A stretch of DNA of 64,000 nt from Paludibacteraceae bacterium (GTDB lineage Bacteria; Bacteroidota; Bacteroidia; Bacteroidales; Paludibacteraceae), in assembly GCA_017478225.1 (NCBI GenBank), contig JAFVDX010000011.1, forward strand, positions 26,953 through 90,952, in the 5' to 3' direction. A model generated the notes under the pieces. That model was not told the origin of the DNA. It searched no databases and worked only from the letters and a program-made list of their open reading frames with translations. A program made the position numbers and the translations under genes. Below are positions 35,669 to 45,280 of this stretch, piece after piece. Numbering within the stretch: position 1 is the first letter of the stretch; every line of letters begins with the position of its first letter.

Positions 35669-35700
35669 CAAAATTACAAAGAATTGTTCATTTAGACAAA
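35669..35700 (-). promoter_or_regulatory. Promoter of the C10 peptidase
   Basis: Minus-strand TTTG (35697-35700), 20 bases, TAATTTTG (35669-35676) is an exact match to the Bacteroidota consensus, about 40 bases upstream of the ATG. Confidence 0.88.
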
Positions 35701-35724
35701 AAAACGGGCATTTTCACTCATATT

Positions 35725-35756
35725 TTTGTAAGAAACTAAAAAAAAGAGTAATTTTG
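35725..35756 (+). promoter_or_regulatory. Promoter of the M6 metalloprotease
   Basis: TTTG (35725-35728), 20 bases, TAATTTTG (35749-35756) is an exact consensus. Only 24 bases separate it from the divergent C10 promoter, so one regulator bound between them could affect both. Confidence 0.88.
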
Positions 35757-35776
35757 CACAATTAAACGACAGAAAA

Positions 35777-38635
35777 ATGACAAAAAGATATTTGGCCATC
35801 ATCTATGCACTGACTATAAATATATCGGCGGTATTGTTTGCTGTACCCGCAGTATCCCACCCTATCCAAATCACACATCCGGATGGAACTACCCAAACCG
35901 TCTTGTTGCACGGCGATGAACATTTTAGTTATTACACAGACCTAAGTGGCAATTTGCTAAAGAAAAACCATTTCGGCAAATTCGTTATATCAGATAATCC
36001 TGTGCCGCGGCAAATTGCGCCAAAGAAGACTACACATATTCAATCGAATTTTCCTACAAAAGGGGAAGTAAGAAGTGTTGTGTTGCTTGTTAACTTCAAA
36101 GATGTGAAGTTTCAGATTGATAATCCTCAACAAGCATTCAACAATCTACTGAATCAGACCAACTATTCTGAAAATGGTGCAACAGGTAGTGCTCGTGACT
36201 ATTTTATTGCGAGTTCTGCAGGACAATTTATACCTCAATTTGATGTATATGGTCCATTTGACTTACCAAACGCCATGGAATACTATGGCGCTAATACGGG
36301 CAACAACCACTCTATTAGAGCCGACGAAATGATAAAAAATGCTTGCGCTTTAGCGGAGGCTCAAGGAGTGAATTTTGCAGAATATGACCTCAATCAAGAC
36401 GGCGTGATAGACAATATATTTGTTTATTATGCAGGCTATAACGAAGCGGAAGGCGGAGCGGAGGAGACCATTTGGCCACATCGTTCGTACATAATCAATA
36501 GTCCCAAATACTCCGGCAAGGTAATCAGAGACTATGCATGTACCTCTGAACTTCAAAACAACACAGGACAAAAGATTTGTGGTATAGGTACTTTCTGCCA
36601 CGAATTTGGTCATGTACTCGGTTTGCCCGATATGTACAACACTTCCAACAACTCAGGTTCAAGCATTTACACAGTGGGGACATGGGATATAATGTGCCGT
36701 GGCAGTTATAACAACGATAGTCGCACTCCGCCTGTATATACTGCCTTTGAGCGTTTTATGCTCGATTGGCTACAACCTGAACAATTGTCAGAAATAAGGA
36801 ATTATGAACTTCTACCACTGGAGACACACAACACAGCATATCTGCTTGCAGACACAGTGTTTAACGGCAATAACTACGCACCACAACCTAATGAATATTT
36901 CCTACTTGAAAATCGTCAACGATTAGGTTGGGACTCTGTATATAATGAAAAAGTTAAAGATCTTGAGAATAACCCACTGAGTGCCATTCCTGGTGAAGGT
37001 ATGCTTATAACACATATCACATTTAGCGGCAGATATGATTCTAACACTTTTAACGACTACTATCCGCTTGGATTTGATATAGTAGAAGCCTCGGGCAAAA
37101 ACCCGTCAAGGAGCACCTCAGACGACACCTATCCGGGGACGCTCGGCATAACAGATTGGCTGCCGACACTAAACGACGGCACTGTACTGCAACAACAATT
37201 AGTAAGCAACATAACACAAGAAACCGACAGAACAATCACCTTCCACTATGGACTTGCAGATGGAGTCGGATTTAGTTTCAGTCCTCAAAACTTGCCGATA
37301 TTCACCTCTACCTACGACCGCCGAGTTATTGACCAACAAACACAAGAGATCACAATAACGGGCGAAGGAATACCTACAGACTCTATTATTATCAGCACCA
37401 ATAATACTCTATTTGATATTTATATCAATGGAGAATGGAACAACAACTTCAGACAAATAAAAGACAAAGTGCAAGACGATAGCACCTACTCAAGAACTAT
37501 CCTTTTACGCCACAGACCTGTTAGACAAAATTGCGCTTTTACCACTACTACCCTCAGAGTATCTGACGAACACAATAGTATCTTCAATCGTATCACTCTT
37601 ACAGGCACTTCTCCTCGTCCTACTTACATCACTCCGGTAGTCTCGTTGCCTGCAACCGATATAACTCCATACGCTTTCCAAATCAATTGGCAGCAACAAG
37701 CAGATGCAGAGTATTATTACCTGACACTATATACTCTGCTTGACCAAGATTACTCATATCTGGAAAGTTTCGAGAATTTCGATGATCCCGACTCTATCAT
37801 AGCACAAGGTTGGACAACCATAGATGCCACCGCATATTATAATCTCCACTCAGACGGAAACACTTCGCTCTCCCTCAATGTCCCCAATTCATTTGCGGTA
37901 TCACCAGTATATCCTTCTGCCGTCAAAGAACTTAGTTTCTGGTTGTCTAACAATTATGAACTCAACACAACGCCACCTAATGGCTCACTTTTGCTACAAG
38001 CAGCGACCGAAAATCAACAATGGCAAGATATAGAGAATATACCTATACTTATCACCACAAAAAACACAAAGAAAACCTATTCTTTCAACATAAACCAAGG
38101 TTATCGCCAATTTAGGCTTGTCAATAAAAACTCTTCAGATGAGAACCAAATACTCATCGATGCTTTCAATGTTACTACTGCTCAAACGCCAGATTATATA
38201 TTTGACCCTAATGGGCATCTTATTTTAGCACCGGATACCACATTCAGTCTGAGCGGAGTACAGCCCAACACTACTTATTACTATTATGTACGATGCAGCG
38301 AATCAAAAGGCTGTACGCCACACTCAACCAACGCCCTCAACACCATTACTACCACAACTATTCAGGGCAATAGCAAGAGTAACGAACTGACCATCGTACA
38401 ACTTGCAGACGGCACACTGAAAGCATATCTACCTTTCAATGGAGATGGTAATTCACAATTAGCAATATACAATACTATGGGACAAATGCTAACTGCAATT
38501 GATATATTAAAGGGGGATAATTCTGTTACTATCCCTACTCAAATACTCAATCATAATAATATCTATATAGCAAAATATATTGTCCCCAACAAACGCATCA
38601 ATCGGCAACAATATCATGCTAAATTCAAATTCTAA
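35777..38635 (+). CDS. Secreted M6 family metalloprotease (immune inhibitor A-like)
   Basis: This 952-residue secreted zinc protease has a signal peptide (residues ~1-22), then an N-terminal region, then the M6 catalytic domain with the extended zinc motif FCHEFGHVLGLPDMY at about residue 275 and the Met-turn WDIMCRGSY. Beta-rich accessory domains follow, including a segment with a SYLESFENFDDPDSIIAQGW pattern (a cleaved-adhesin/MAM-like jelly roll) and an FN3-like stretch. The C-terminal ~75 residues (LAIYNTMGQMLTAIDI...IYIAKYI) fit a T9SS type A sorting domain, though the end is longer than usual. Family members degrade host or environmental proteins. It is paired divergently with the C10 protease. 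Confidence 0.92.
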   Translation: MTKRYLAIIYALTINISAVLFAVPAVSHPIQITHPDGTTQTVLLHGDEHFSYYTDLSGNLLKKNHFGKFVISDNPVPRQIAPKKTTHIQSNFPTKGEVRSVVLLVNFKDVKFQIDNPQQAFNNLLNQTNYSENGATGSARDYFIASSAGQFIPQFDVYGPFDLPNAMEYYGANTGNNHSIRADEMIKNACALAEAQGVNFAEYDLNQDGVIDNIFVYYAGYNEAEGGAEETIWPHRSYIINSPKYSGKVIRDYACTSELQNNTGQKICGIGTFCHEFGHVLGLPDMYNTSNNSGSSIYTVGTWDIMCRGSYNNDSRTPPVYTAFERFMLDWLQPEQLSEIRNYELLPLETHNTAYLLADTVFNGNNYAPQPNEYFLLENRQRLGWDSVYNEKVKDLENNPLSAIPGEGMLITHITFSGRYDSNTFNDYYPLGFDIVEASGKNPSRSTSDDTYPGTLGITDWLPTLNDGTVLQQQLVSNITQETDRTITFHYGLADGVGFSFSPQNLPIFTSTYDRRVIDQQTQEITITGEGIPTDSIIISTNNTLFDIYINGEWNNNFRQIKDKVQDDSTYSRTILLRHRPVRQNCAFTTTTLRVSDEHNSIFNRITLTGTSPRPTYITPVVSLPATDITPYAFQINWQQQADAEYYYLTLYTLLDQDYSYLESFENFDDPDSIIAQGWTTIDATAYYNLHSDGNTSLSLNVPNSFAVSPVYPSAVKELSFWLSNNYELNTTPPNGSLLLQAATENQQWQDIENIPILITTKNTKKTYSFNINQGYRQFRLVNKNSSDENQILIDAFNVTTAQTPDYIFDPNGHLILAPDTTFSLSGVQPNTTYYYYVRCSESKGCTPHSTNALNTITTTTIQGNSKSNELTIVQLADGTLKAYLPFNGDGNSQLAIYNTMGQMLTAIDILKGDNSVTIPTQILNHNNIYIAKYIVPNKRINRQQYHAKFKF

Positions 38636-38683
38636 CCTCTAATTATTTTACAATAGTGCAACGGTCTAAGACTTCTAAAGCCT

Positions 38684-38727
38684 ATACTAAAAGAGCGGAA
38701 AGAAAAGTCCTTCCGCCCTTTTAGTAT
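38684..38727. terminator. Bidirectional terminator between M6 protease and SusCD operon
   Basis: ATACTAAAAGAGCGGAA (38684-38700) and TTCCGCCCTTTTAGTAT (38711-38727) form a long stem with one mismatch and a 10-base loop, with A/T tracts on both sides. It sits between convergent genes and should serve both. Confidence 0.88.
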
Positions 38728-38739
38728 AATCCGTTCTGA

Positions 38740-39999
38740 TTATTTCTTAATTGTCAATTCGTGTTTGCGTGCTTTCATGCGTGCTTTGTTCTCCATAAAG
38801 CCTTTAGCCATTTTTTCTGGCATCATCTTTACCTGAACATAGCGTTGCTGAGCCTCGTTAGCAGGCAGAGTACCATTCTCCGAAATCATTTCTGCAGACT
38901 CAAGAATCTTGTCGCTGTTAGCACTGAATTTATGAGTTGTTTCATCGTATGCAGCATCAAGGCCGAAGAAATCACCATCAAAGTATTTGTAGCGTACATA
39001 AGAATATGTAAGAGGAAGCATATATGAACTTGTACCTGTACCATTGTCAAGTTCTAATTGAGCGGCATTGATAAGTCCATAAGGCAAACCATTATATCCA
39101 CTGAGTGTGTAATAACCACATTCACCATTCTCGTCGCATTCATAGTAAAGAACTTCGAGTGTAGCACCTGAAATAGCCTCTGCAGCGAGATCCAAGGATT
39201 GAGTATATTTCTCAGCGGCAGCCGATTTGTCAGCATCTGCGGTTGCATCAACATACTGATTGTAGAAATTCATAGCGTCCTTAAGGTTTGCTGCATAGGT
39301 AATAGCATCATATTTACCTGGAACACCAATTCTATCAATCTTGGTATCTCCATTGGTCAAAGTAACAGTTTGATCAGTTACTAACCATGAGCCTAAGCAG
39401 AAGTAAGCGGCATCGCCGTTGTTAAGTTCCTCTGTACCATAATACAACTTAGCGTCGAATTCAAGATAAGCACCTTCGCTTGAGCCTACGAAATAGCCTT
39501 CGTCGTCCAAATACAAACCTTCGGAGAAGGCGATAAAACTACCATCGCAAATATAGCACTCATAAACAGTACCATCAGCAGCGGTGATTTTCTTTGTTAC
39601 GCTACTATCCTTAATTGAGAAGAAGAAAGGACAAGCCTGGGTAAATTTAAGAGCCTCGAAGAATGTTGCTACCTTAACAGCACAAGGAGCAGCCTCTACG
39701 GTTTCACCATCGTAAGTAACAGAAGCATAGATATTAGTGCTTCCTTCGCCTACTGCTGTAACAACACCAAGATTATTTACTGTAGCGACCTCTTCGTTAG
39801 AGGAAGACCAAGTGATTTCAACACCTTGAAGTGAACTCGGTTCTGTGTTGAGAGTCAAGCGGAAGGTTTCACCCGCACGCATTGTAACCGTTTCAGGAGA
39901 AATAGTTGCGCTTGTTATTTTAACGCTGTTTTTGGGTTTGCAGGAAAAAAATCCGAACAAACAAAGTACTAATGTACCTAAAATCAAATTTTTCTTCAT
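38740..39999 (-). CDS. Surface lipoprotein with BIG2-type Ig domain, third gene of SusCD operon
   Basis: This 419-residue lipoprotein has signal MKKNLILGTLVLCLFGFFSC. One bacterial Ig-like (BIG2) domain lies at ~28-112 (ISPETVTMRAGETFRLTLNTEPSS, WSSSNEEVATVNNLGVVTAVGEGST). The remaining ~300 residues are acidic with repeated YY/DG turns (VYECYICDGSFIAF, YECDENGECGYYTLSG), which I do not recognise. The C-terminus is strongly basic (KARMKARKHELTIKK). It lies 66 bases after susD on the same strand and before the shared terminator. Such third genes usually encode surface ligand-binding lipoproteins that assist SusCD; that role is inferred from position. Confidence 0.75.
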   Translation of the reverse strand: MKKNLILGTLVLCLFGFFSCKPKNSVKITSATISPETVTMRAGETFRLTLNTEPSSLQGVEITWSSSNEEVATVNNLGVVTAVGEGSTNIYASVTYDGETVEAAPCAVKVATFFEALKFTQACPFFFSIKDSSVTKKITAADGTVYECYICDGSFIAFSEGLYLDDEGYFVGSSEGAYLEFDAKLYYGTEELNNGDAAYFCLGSWLVTDQTVTLTNGDTKIDRIGVPGKYDAITYAANLKDAMNFYNQYVDATADADKSAAAEKYTQSLDLAAEAISGATLEVLYYECDENGECGYYTLSGYNGLPYGLINAAQLELDNGTGTSSYMLPLTYSYVRYKYFDGDFFGLDAAYDETTHKFSANSDKILESAEMISENGTLPANEAQQRYVQVKMMPEKMAKGFMENKARMKARKHELTIKK

Positions 40000-40065
40000 A
40001 ATAACAAATTTTTATTAAGTGTATATTTCTATTTTATTATTTCTATAATTTAAGCAATAATCCAA

Positions 40066-41682
40066 TTAGATATTGTTGTTGTATGTAGTTTCACTACTTG
40101 GTATTTGGAAATAAAAACTCTGGTCAGATGGGTTTAATTCTTTTCCTTTGCTCTCAAGGTGATTGCTACCTCTAATTCGTTTTGACTCAGGATCGCTTTG
40201 ACTTGGACGAACCATTCTCTTAAGTGTTTGCAATCCATAACCCTCGCCCCACAACTCCAAGCGCCAGTTGTATTCGATAGCACGAATCAGGGTTGTTGCA
40301 TCAGACAATGTGGTCTTGTACTCAGCATATTCGGTAGCAGCATTTAAGTACTCCGGTTCCAATCGATTATCGGTAAGAGCATTCAGATAATTTGCGGCAC
40401 CTGCCAAATCGCCTAATTGACACTTTGCTTCAGCAGCAATCAGATACATACTTTCAATTCGCATAAACACATTATCCGAAAGCCACTCACGGTCTATATC
40501 GCTGTCGGCGGTAGATGTAGGATTAGCAGCGGAATAGAATTTTCCATCAGGGCAACCGGCAAATTTTTTGTTTTTCTTTCCGTCGTTAAACCATTTAGCA
40601 CGACCATCCCACTTAGGTATTTTGTTTTGGAGATTGAGATCGATTACTTTGGTATCACCAGCCCAAGCATAGGAATAGGAGTGAATATCCACTTGTCCGA
40701 AGAAGGAAGCAAGACCACCTGCGGTTTCTGTCGTTACATCCTGTCCCCACATCCATGAACTATGCTCCACATTATTAAAGCCGGTAGTGAGCAGTTCGGA
40801 ATTAGGAAGAATAGAATATGCTCCATCGTTGATGACTTCTACTGCATATTTCTCAGCATTTGTGAATGCGGTATTTCTTTCACTACCTGCTTGATAATAG
40901 TAGGCTTTATTGAGCAATTCGTATGCAAGAATGCCGCGAGCCACATTCTTATCTATTTCCAATTTGCTTTCGCGAGGAATAGAATCGGGGATTTGGTCAA
41001 AATAAGTAATGGCGGTAGTCAAGTCATTCTCGATTCTTGCGAACACCTCGTTAGGAGTAGCAAAAGCACCGGGTTTTTCGAAATTATCCTCAGTATAGAG
41101 CGGGAACACCTTGAATGAATTGGCCTCAGATGCCTTGAATGCTTGGTCTGACGGCATATAAAGATAGAATAGACGGCTATAAATATATCCTCTCATTGCC
41201 AATGCTTGAGCATAAGCCTTAGCCATCGTGTATTCTTCACGAGTATATTTATATGCTGTTCCGTCCAAACCATATTTAGCAATAGTGTCTTGCAATGTAC
41301 TTTGAGATTTGAAAGTGCTAATAGCAAGATTTACATTTCGGAGCATACGATAATAATATGCCCAAACATAACCGGTTCGATATGTAGATGATTGCATAGC
41401 CTCATCGGTATAGAACCAACCATAGGTACGGCTTGTAAGAGCCATATCACCACTCAAAAGATCACCATACATATCTATACTACGCACGCCGAACTCATCA
41501 TGGTCACTAACAGTGTACAACATCGCATACACACCACGCATAGAGCCTTCTATTTTGTCGCTGAGTTTATCGTACTGGCTCTTAGTAAGAGTGCTTCCGG
41601 CGGGATTACGCTCCAGATAACTATCTGCGCAACCTGAAAGCAAAATGCTTAAAACTGATATAATAAATAAATTCTTTTTCAT
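40066..41682 (-). CDS. SusD/RagB family nutrient-binding outer-membrane lipoprotein
   Basis: This 538-residue lipoprotein (MKKNLFIISVLSILLSGC, lipidated Cys18) has the SusD tetratricopeptide-like fold: the N-terminal block SYLERNPAGSTLTKSQYDKL, helices with YRMLRNVNLAISTF, ALAMRGYIYSRLFYLYMP, and the C-terminal RLELWGEGYGLQTLKRM signature. SusD proteins cap the SusC channel at the cell surface and deliver ligand. The sequence gives no direct clue to the ligand, and no glycoside hydrolase lies in the neighbourhood; two secreted proteases do. A peptide ligand as in RagAB of Porphyromonas is therefore a reasonable guess. It lies 47 bases after susC. Confidence 0.94.
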   Translation of the reverse strand: MKKNLFIISVLSILLSGCADSYLERNPAGSTLTKSQYDKLSDKIEGSMRGVYAMLYTVSDHDEFGVRSIDMYGDLLSGDMALTSRTYGWFYTDEAMQSSTYRTGYVWAYYYRMLRNVNLAISTFKSQSTLQDTIAKYGLDGTAYKYTREEYTMAKAYAQALAMRGYIYSRLFYLYMPSDQAFKASEANSFKVFPLYTEDNFEKPGAFATPNEVFARIENDLTTAITYFDQIPDSIPRESKLEIDKNVARGILAYELLNKAYYYQAGSERNTAFTNAEKYAVEVINDGAYSILPNSELLTTGFNNVEHSSWMWGQDVTTETAGGLASFFGQVDIHSYSYAWAGDTKVIDLNLQNKIPKWDGRAKWFNDGKKNKKFAGCPDGKFYSAANPTSTADSDIDREWLSDNVFMRIESMYLIAAEAKCQLGDLAGAANYLNALTDNRLEPEYLNAATEYAEYKTTLSDATTLIRAIEYNWRLELWGEGYGLQTLKRMVRPSQSDPESKRIRGSNHLESKGKELNPSDQSFYFQIPSSETTYNNNI

Positions 41683-41728
41683 TTTCTTTCCTCCTTAAAT
41701 TAAAATTAAATTCTCGTTACCGTGTGTA

Positions 41729-44700
41729 TTAGAATGTGAATTTAATTCCTCCCATGATAGTAGAGAGTGGTGTATATTGATATTCGTCAGAAGAACCTGC
41801 GAAAGAGGTAAGCGGGTTGTATCCTTTGCGTGCAGAGAATACAGCAAGGTTATCGCCTGCAACCCAGATATTAAGTGTTTTGAGTTTAATCTTCTCTATC
41901 AGTTTCTTTGGGAAATTATATCCTATACGAACATTATTGAGTGAAAGGAATGTATTGCTTATAAGGAATCGGTCTGACCCCATATTCGCGTACAAGTCAA
42001 CACCATTGCTGAGTCGGGGCACATTGGTATCGGTATTTTTTTCGGTCCACGCATTTCTCATATCTACATGCCAGTTGTGTGAGCCGGCCTTTTCAGAGCC
42101 CATCAATGTCTGATATTGTCCATCATAGCCGTAACCGCCTAAACGATATGAGCAAGCCACATCCAGCGTAACACCATATACTTCCAGGTTGAAACCGAAG
42201 CCACCATCAAGTCCCGGCTCGGCTGATTTACCTATGAAATCAGATCCTGCACGAGCGCCGTCGTCAGTAGTGGTTGTTCTGATATCTGCACCCGGATGTT
42301 CTTTTTTGTATAGATATACATTGCTGATATAGTTATTACCAGTCTGACCACGCTCTAACATTGCCTCTGCCGAACTACCGCCGAAGCCACCTAAGCCAGC
42401 GTCATAATAACCGGTATATAATGCCTTACCTGTTTGGGGGTCAACGCCTTCGTAATGAGGCATATTATAATCATACAAACTATGTCCAACCACAAGACCA
42501 CCATTATAAAGCATTTCTTGTCCGTCGTCATCAATACCAACAGGCAATGCTTTAACTTTATTGGAATAGTGAGCGCCATTCAAGCGGATGTCGAATTTCA
42601 CATTTCGCTTATCAACTGCATGTACGGTGAATTGCATTTCAAAACCTTGGTTTTCCAACTTACCACCATTGATATATGTGTAAGAATAACCAATCGAAGG
42701 TGGTGTATAGCGCGGGAAGAGCATGTTGTCAGTGAGTTTGTAGAAATAGTCCAATTCGGCTGTTAAGTATTTGGAGATGTCGAATTCAAGTCCTAAGTCA
42801 ACGGTGGATGTACGCTCCCATGTCAAATCAGGATTACCTTTATATCCCCATACATAACCTATCTGTCCATCAACATATTCTATTGAATACTGATCTTCAT
42901 ACAGGTTACCGGATATTCCGCCTTGGTTACCCAACAGACCCCAACTCAAACGCAACTTACCATTTTTCAACCATTCTTTAGCAGGCTCCATAAATTGTTC
43001 TTTGGTGAACGACCATGCGGCACCAACAGAGCCGAAGTGTCCCCAGCGATGTCCTTTTGCGAATTTGCTTGAACCATCGGCGCGATAGTTAGCAGTAATC
43101 AAATACTTATCGTCGTAGGTGTAACTAACCGTAGCCAAATAACTATCCAAAGCATATTGGCTTGTAGCAGAGGTCATGTAACCCATTTGAACAGCATTAC
43201 CCCACTCTAACCCTGCAGGGTCAGCAATTTTATTTTTTTGTCCTGCGGTCTCAGAATTTATAGAGAGGTAGGTCTCGTGACCCGCCATAGCACGAATAGT
43301 ATGCTCATCAATTACTTTATTGTATTCGAGCAGTTGATTGGCTGTAAGTGCCATGACATTGTCTTGAGCCTTTTCTATTCTACCTAAGCCTGCTGCATCG
43401 CCATAATAACTATTGGTGAGTTCAGAATATGAAGCACCGATATACTGGAAACCGATATTAGCAGTGAATTTCAGGTCTTTATAGAATTTTATCTCAAACA
43501 TAGCAGAACCTGCGAACTGGTGCTGTTGAGTTTTTTGCTTATCATATCTTAATGATCCTGCGGGGTTAATACCAGAGCCGAATCCACGACCACCACCTTC
43601 GTGCATACCATAGTCGTATGCCAGGCCACCTGTACGAGGATCAGTCTTAATTGTTCCGTCAGCATTATAAAGATAAACAGGATAAATAGGCGGGATACCA
43701 TTAACATAAGCGAAACCATTATTCATGTTGTCGCCTTGTCCGGGGCTGTTCATTGTGGAGTAGGCGTATGCCAAATTCAACTCACCACGTAACCATTTCT
43801 TAGGCTGATAGTCAATATTGGAGCGCACGGTGAAACGATTGAAGTCAGAACTGATATAATAACCCTCATCCTTCAAATAGCCGAAACTCGTATAATAAGT
43901 AAGTTTTTCGGAACCACCATGAATCTTCACAGTTGCCTCTGCCTTCTGACCAACACGGAAGATAGCGCTTTTCCATGTTTGCATGTTTCTGTATTGAGGT
44001 AATATCTGTGTTCCATCAAAGAATTTACCATCAGCATTGATGAGTTGGGAGCCTGGAATGCCCCAGAGATTATACATTTCGGGAATACCTACATTGGAGA
44101 ACAGGTCCTTAGCAGCGGCTGCATAAGCAGCAGTTGCAGATGTGTAGGATCCGCTATACGAGTTATAGATACCCATATAAGCCATTTCCACATACTCTTG
44201 AGGCGAAGTAATAACAGAATACATAGGCAAAAGGCGCATGTTGGCACCATATTTCAAGTCAACATCGATCTTGCCTTCTTCGCCCGAAGTACCTTTTTTG
44301 GTTGTAATCAATATAACACCATTTGCACCACGAGAACCATACATTGAAGTTGCGGTAGCATCTTTCAAAATAGTGGTAGTAGCAATATCGCTCGGATCGA
44401 TAGATGAGATATCGCCATTATAAGTCACACCATCAACAACATACAGAGGCGCTGTACTTGCATTTATAGAGCCTATACCACGGATACGAATACTTGCGTT
44501 GGTACCTGGTTGACCTGATGTCGTTACTACCTGAACACCAGCCACTTCGCCTGCCAAAGCCTTACTTATTTCTGAAGGGCTTTTCTTTTCTATATTATCA
44601 GCATCCACTGCTTGAGCGGAACCGGCGAACGCACCTTTTACCACATTACCATAACCGGTAACGACCACCTCTTGCAATTCCTCACTATTCTCACGCATCG

Positions 44701-44968
44701 TAACACGCACATTCTTTTTTACAGGAACAGTCTGCGATTGCATACCGATAAACGACACTGTAAGCGTTTTTGCAGAAGCAGGAACAGAGAGCGAGAATGT
44801 TCCGTCATAATCTGAAATTGTACCAATTGTGGTGCCTGTTACTTGGATAGAGGCGCCTATCACAGGCTCGCCCTTTTCATCCTCCACCACACCTTTAACC
44901 TCTATGTCTTGAGCAAACACTGCTATGCTCAACATCACAAGGCTCAACAATGTAAATAATTTTTTCAT
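41729..44968 (-). CDS. SusC/RagA family TonB-dependent outer-membrane transporter
   Basis: This 1079-residue transporter has signal MKKLFTLLSLVMLSIAVFAQ and a carboxypeptidase-D-like regulatory domain (~22-95, VEVKGVVEDEKGEPVIGASI..GTISDYDGTFSLSVP). A TonB box region and plug follow (~97-230, ELQEVVVTGYGNVVKGAFAGSAQAV, SIRIRGIGSINASTAPLYVVDGV, GANGVILITTKKG). The 22-strand barrel ends in IMGGIKFTF. It lacks the N-terminal STN domain of anti-sigma-controlled relatives, so regulation is more likely by a one- or two-component system elsewhere. It heads the three-gene operon driven by the promoter at 45096-45126. Confidence 0.95.
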   Translation of the reverse strand: MKKLFTLLSLVMLSIAVFAQDIEVKGVVEDEKGEPVIGASIQVTGTTIGTISDYDGTFSLSVPASAKTLTVSFIGMQSQTVPVKKNVRVTMRENSEELQEVVVTGYGNVVKGAFAGSAQAVDADNIEKKSPSEISKALAGEVAGVQVVTTSGQPGTNASIRIRGIGSINASTAPLYVVDGVTYNGDISSIDPSDIATTTILKDATATSMYGSRGANGVILITTKKGTSGEEGKIDVDLKYGANMRLLPMYSVITSPQEYVEMAYMGIYNSYSGSYTSATAAYAAAAKDLFSNVGIPEMYNLWGIPGSQLINADGKFFDGTQILPQYRNMQTWKSAIFRVGQKAEATVKIHGGSEKLTYYTSFGYLKDEGYYISSDFNRFTVRSNIDYQPKKWLRGELNLAYAYSTMNSPGQGDNMNNGFAYVNGIPPIYPVYLYNADGTIKTDPRTGGLAYDYGMHEGGGRGFGSGINPAGSLRYDKQKTQQHQFAGSAMFEIKFYKDLKFTANIGFQYIGASYSELTNSYYGDAAGLGRIEKAQDNVMALTANQLLEYNKVIDEHTIRAMAGHETYLSINSETAGQKNKIADPAGLEWGNAVQMGYMTSATSQYALDSYLATVSYTYDDKYLITANYRADGSSKFAKGHRWGHFGSVGAAWSFTKEQFMEPAKEWLKNGKLRLSWGLLGNQGGISGNLYEDQYSIEYVDGQIGYVWGYKGNPDLTWERTSTVDLGLEFDISKYLTAELDYFYKLTDNMLFPRYTPPSIGYSYTYINGGKLENQGFEMQFTVHAVDKRNVKFDIRLNGAHYSNKVKALPVGIDDDGQEMLYNGGLVVGHSLYDYNMPHYEGVDPQTGKALYTGYYDAGLGGFGGSSAEAMLERGQTGNNYISNVYLYKKEHPGADIRTTTTDDGARAGSDFIGKSAEPGLDGGFGFNLEVYGVTLDVACSYRLGGYGYDGQYQTLMGSEKAGSHNWHVDMRNAWTEKNTDTNVPRLSNGVDLYANMGSDRFLISNTFLSLNNVRIGYNFPKKLIEKIKLKTLNIWVAGDNLAVFSARKGYNPLTSFAGSSDEYQYTPLSTIMGGIKFTF

Positions 44969-45095
44969 ACCTTATTTAATAATTATTCTTTATTATTCTT
45001 CATCTATGTTAAGAGTGACAAATCAACACTATGAATTGCTATTCTTATATACACATAATCGGGTATAGTTATCCCATACCTATCGAAATTTCGTG

Positions 45096-45126
45096 CAAAG
45101 GTACGACATTTTTCTAAACCGGCAAA
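45096..45126 (-). promoter_or_regulatory. Promoter of the SusCD operon
   Basis: Minus-strand TTTG (45123-45126), 19 bases, TACCTTTG (45096-45103) is an exact consensus. The transcript would carry a ~120-base leader containing a small inverted repeat (GGTAT/ATACC at ~45062-45080), a plausible place for post-transcriptional control. Confidence 0.85.
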
Positions 45127-45221
45127 CAAAATGACCTTAAAAGTGCCAAAAAAGTAACATTTTGCGCATTTTTTTGTGTTTTTTGACATAATTTTGCAGC
45201 AAGCGAACAAAATATATCATA

Positions 45222-45255
45222 AAAAACAGCCTCAAGGTTAATCACAACTTGAGGC
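45222..45255 (-). terminator. Terminator of the M16 peptidase gene
   Basis: GCCTCAAG/CTTGAGGC (45229-45236 and 45248-45255) with an 11-base loop is followed on the minus strand by TGTTTTTT. It lies 26 bases past the M16 stop. Confidence 0.88.
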
Positions 45256-45280
45256 ATAAAAATAATAATAAGATAGTGCA

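Noticed and set aside
38740..44968. Polysaccharide utilisation locus
   Set aside because: No glycoside hydrolase, lyase, sulfatase or SusR/HTCS regulator nearby; only SusCD and one lipoprotein are present.
44969..45095. Riboswitch in the susC leader
   Set aside because: Only a weak 5-bp inverted repeat is visible; no known riboswitch core.
45189..45196. Plus-strand TAATTTTG as a promoter
   Set aside because: No TTTG at 19-21 bases upstream and no plus-strand gene downstream; it points into the convergent end of the M16 gene.
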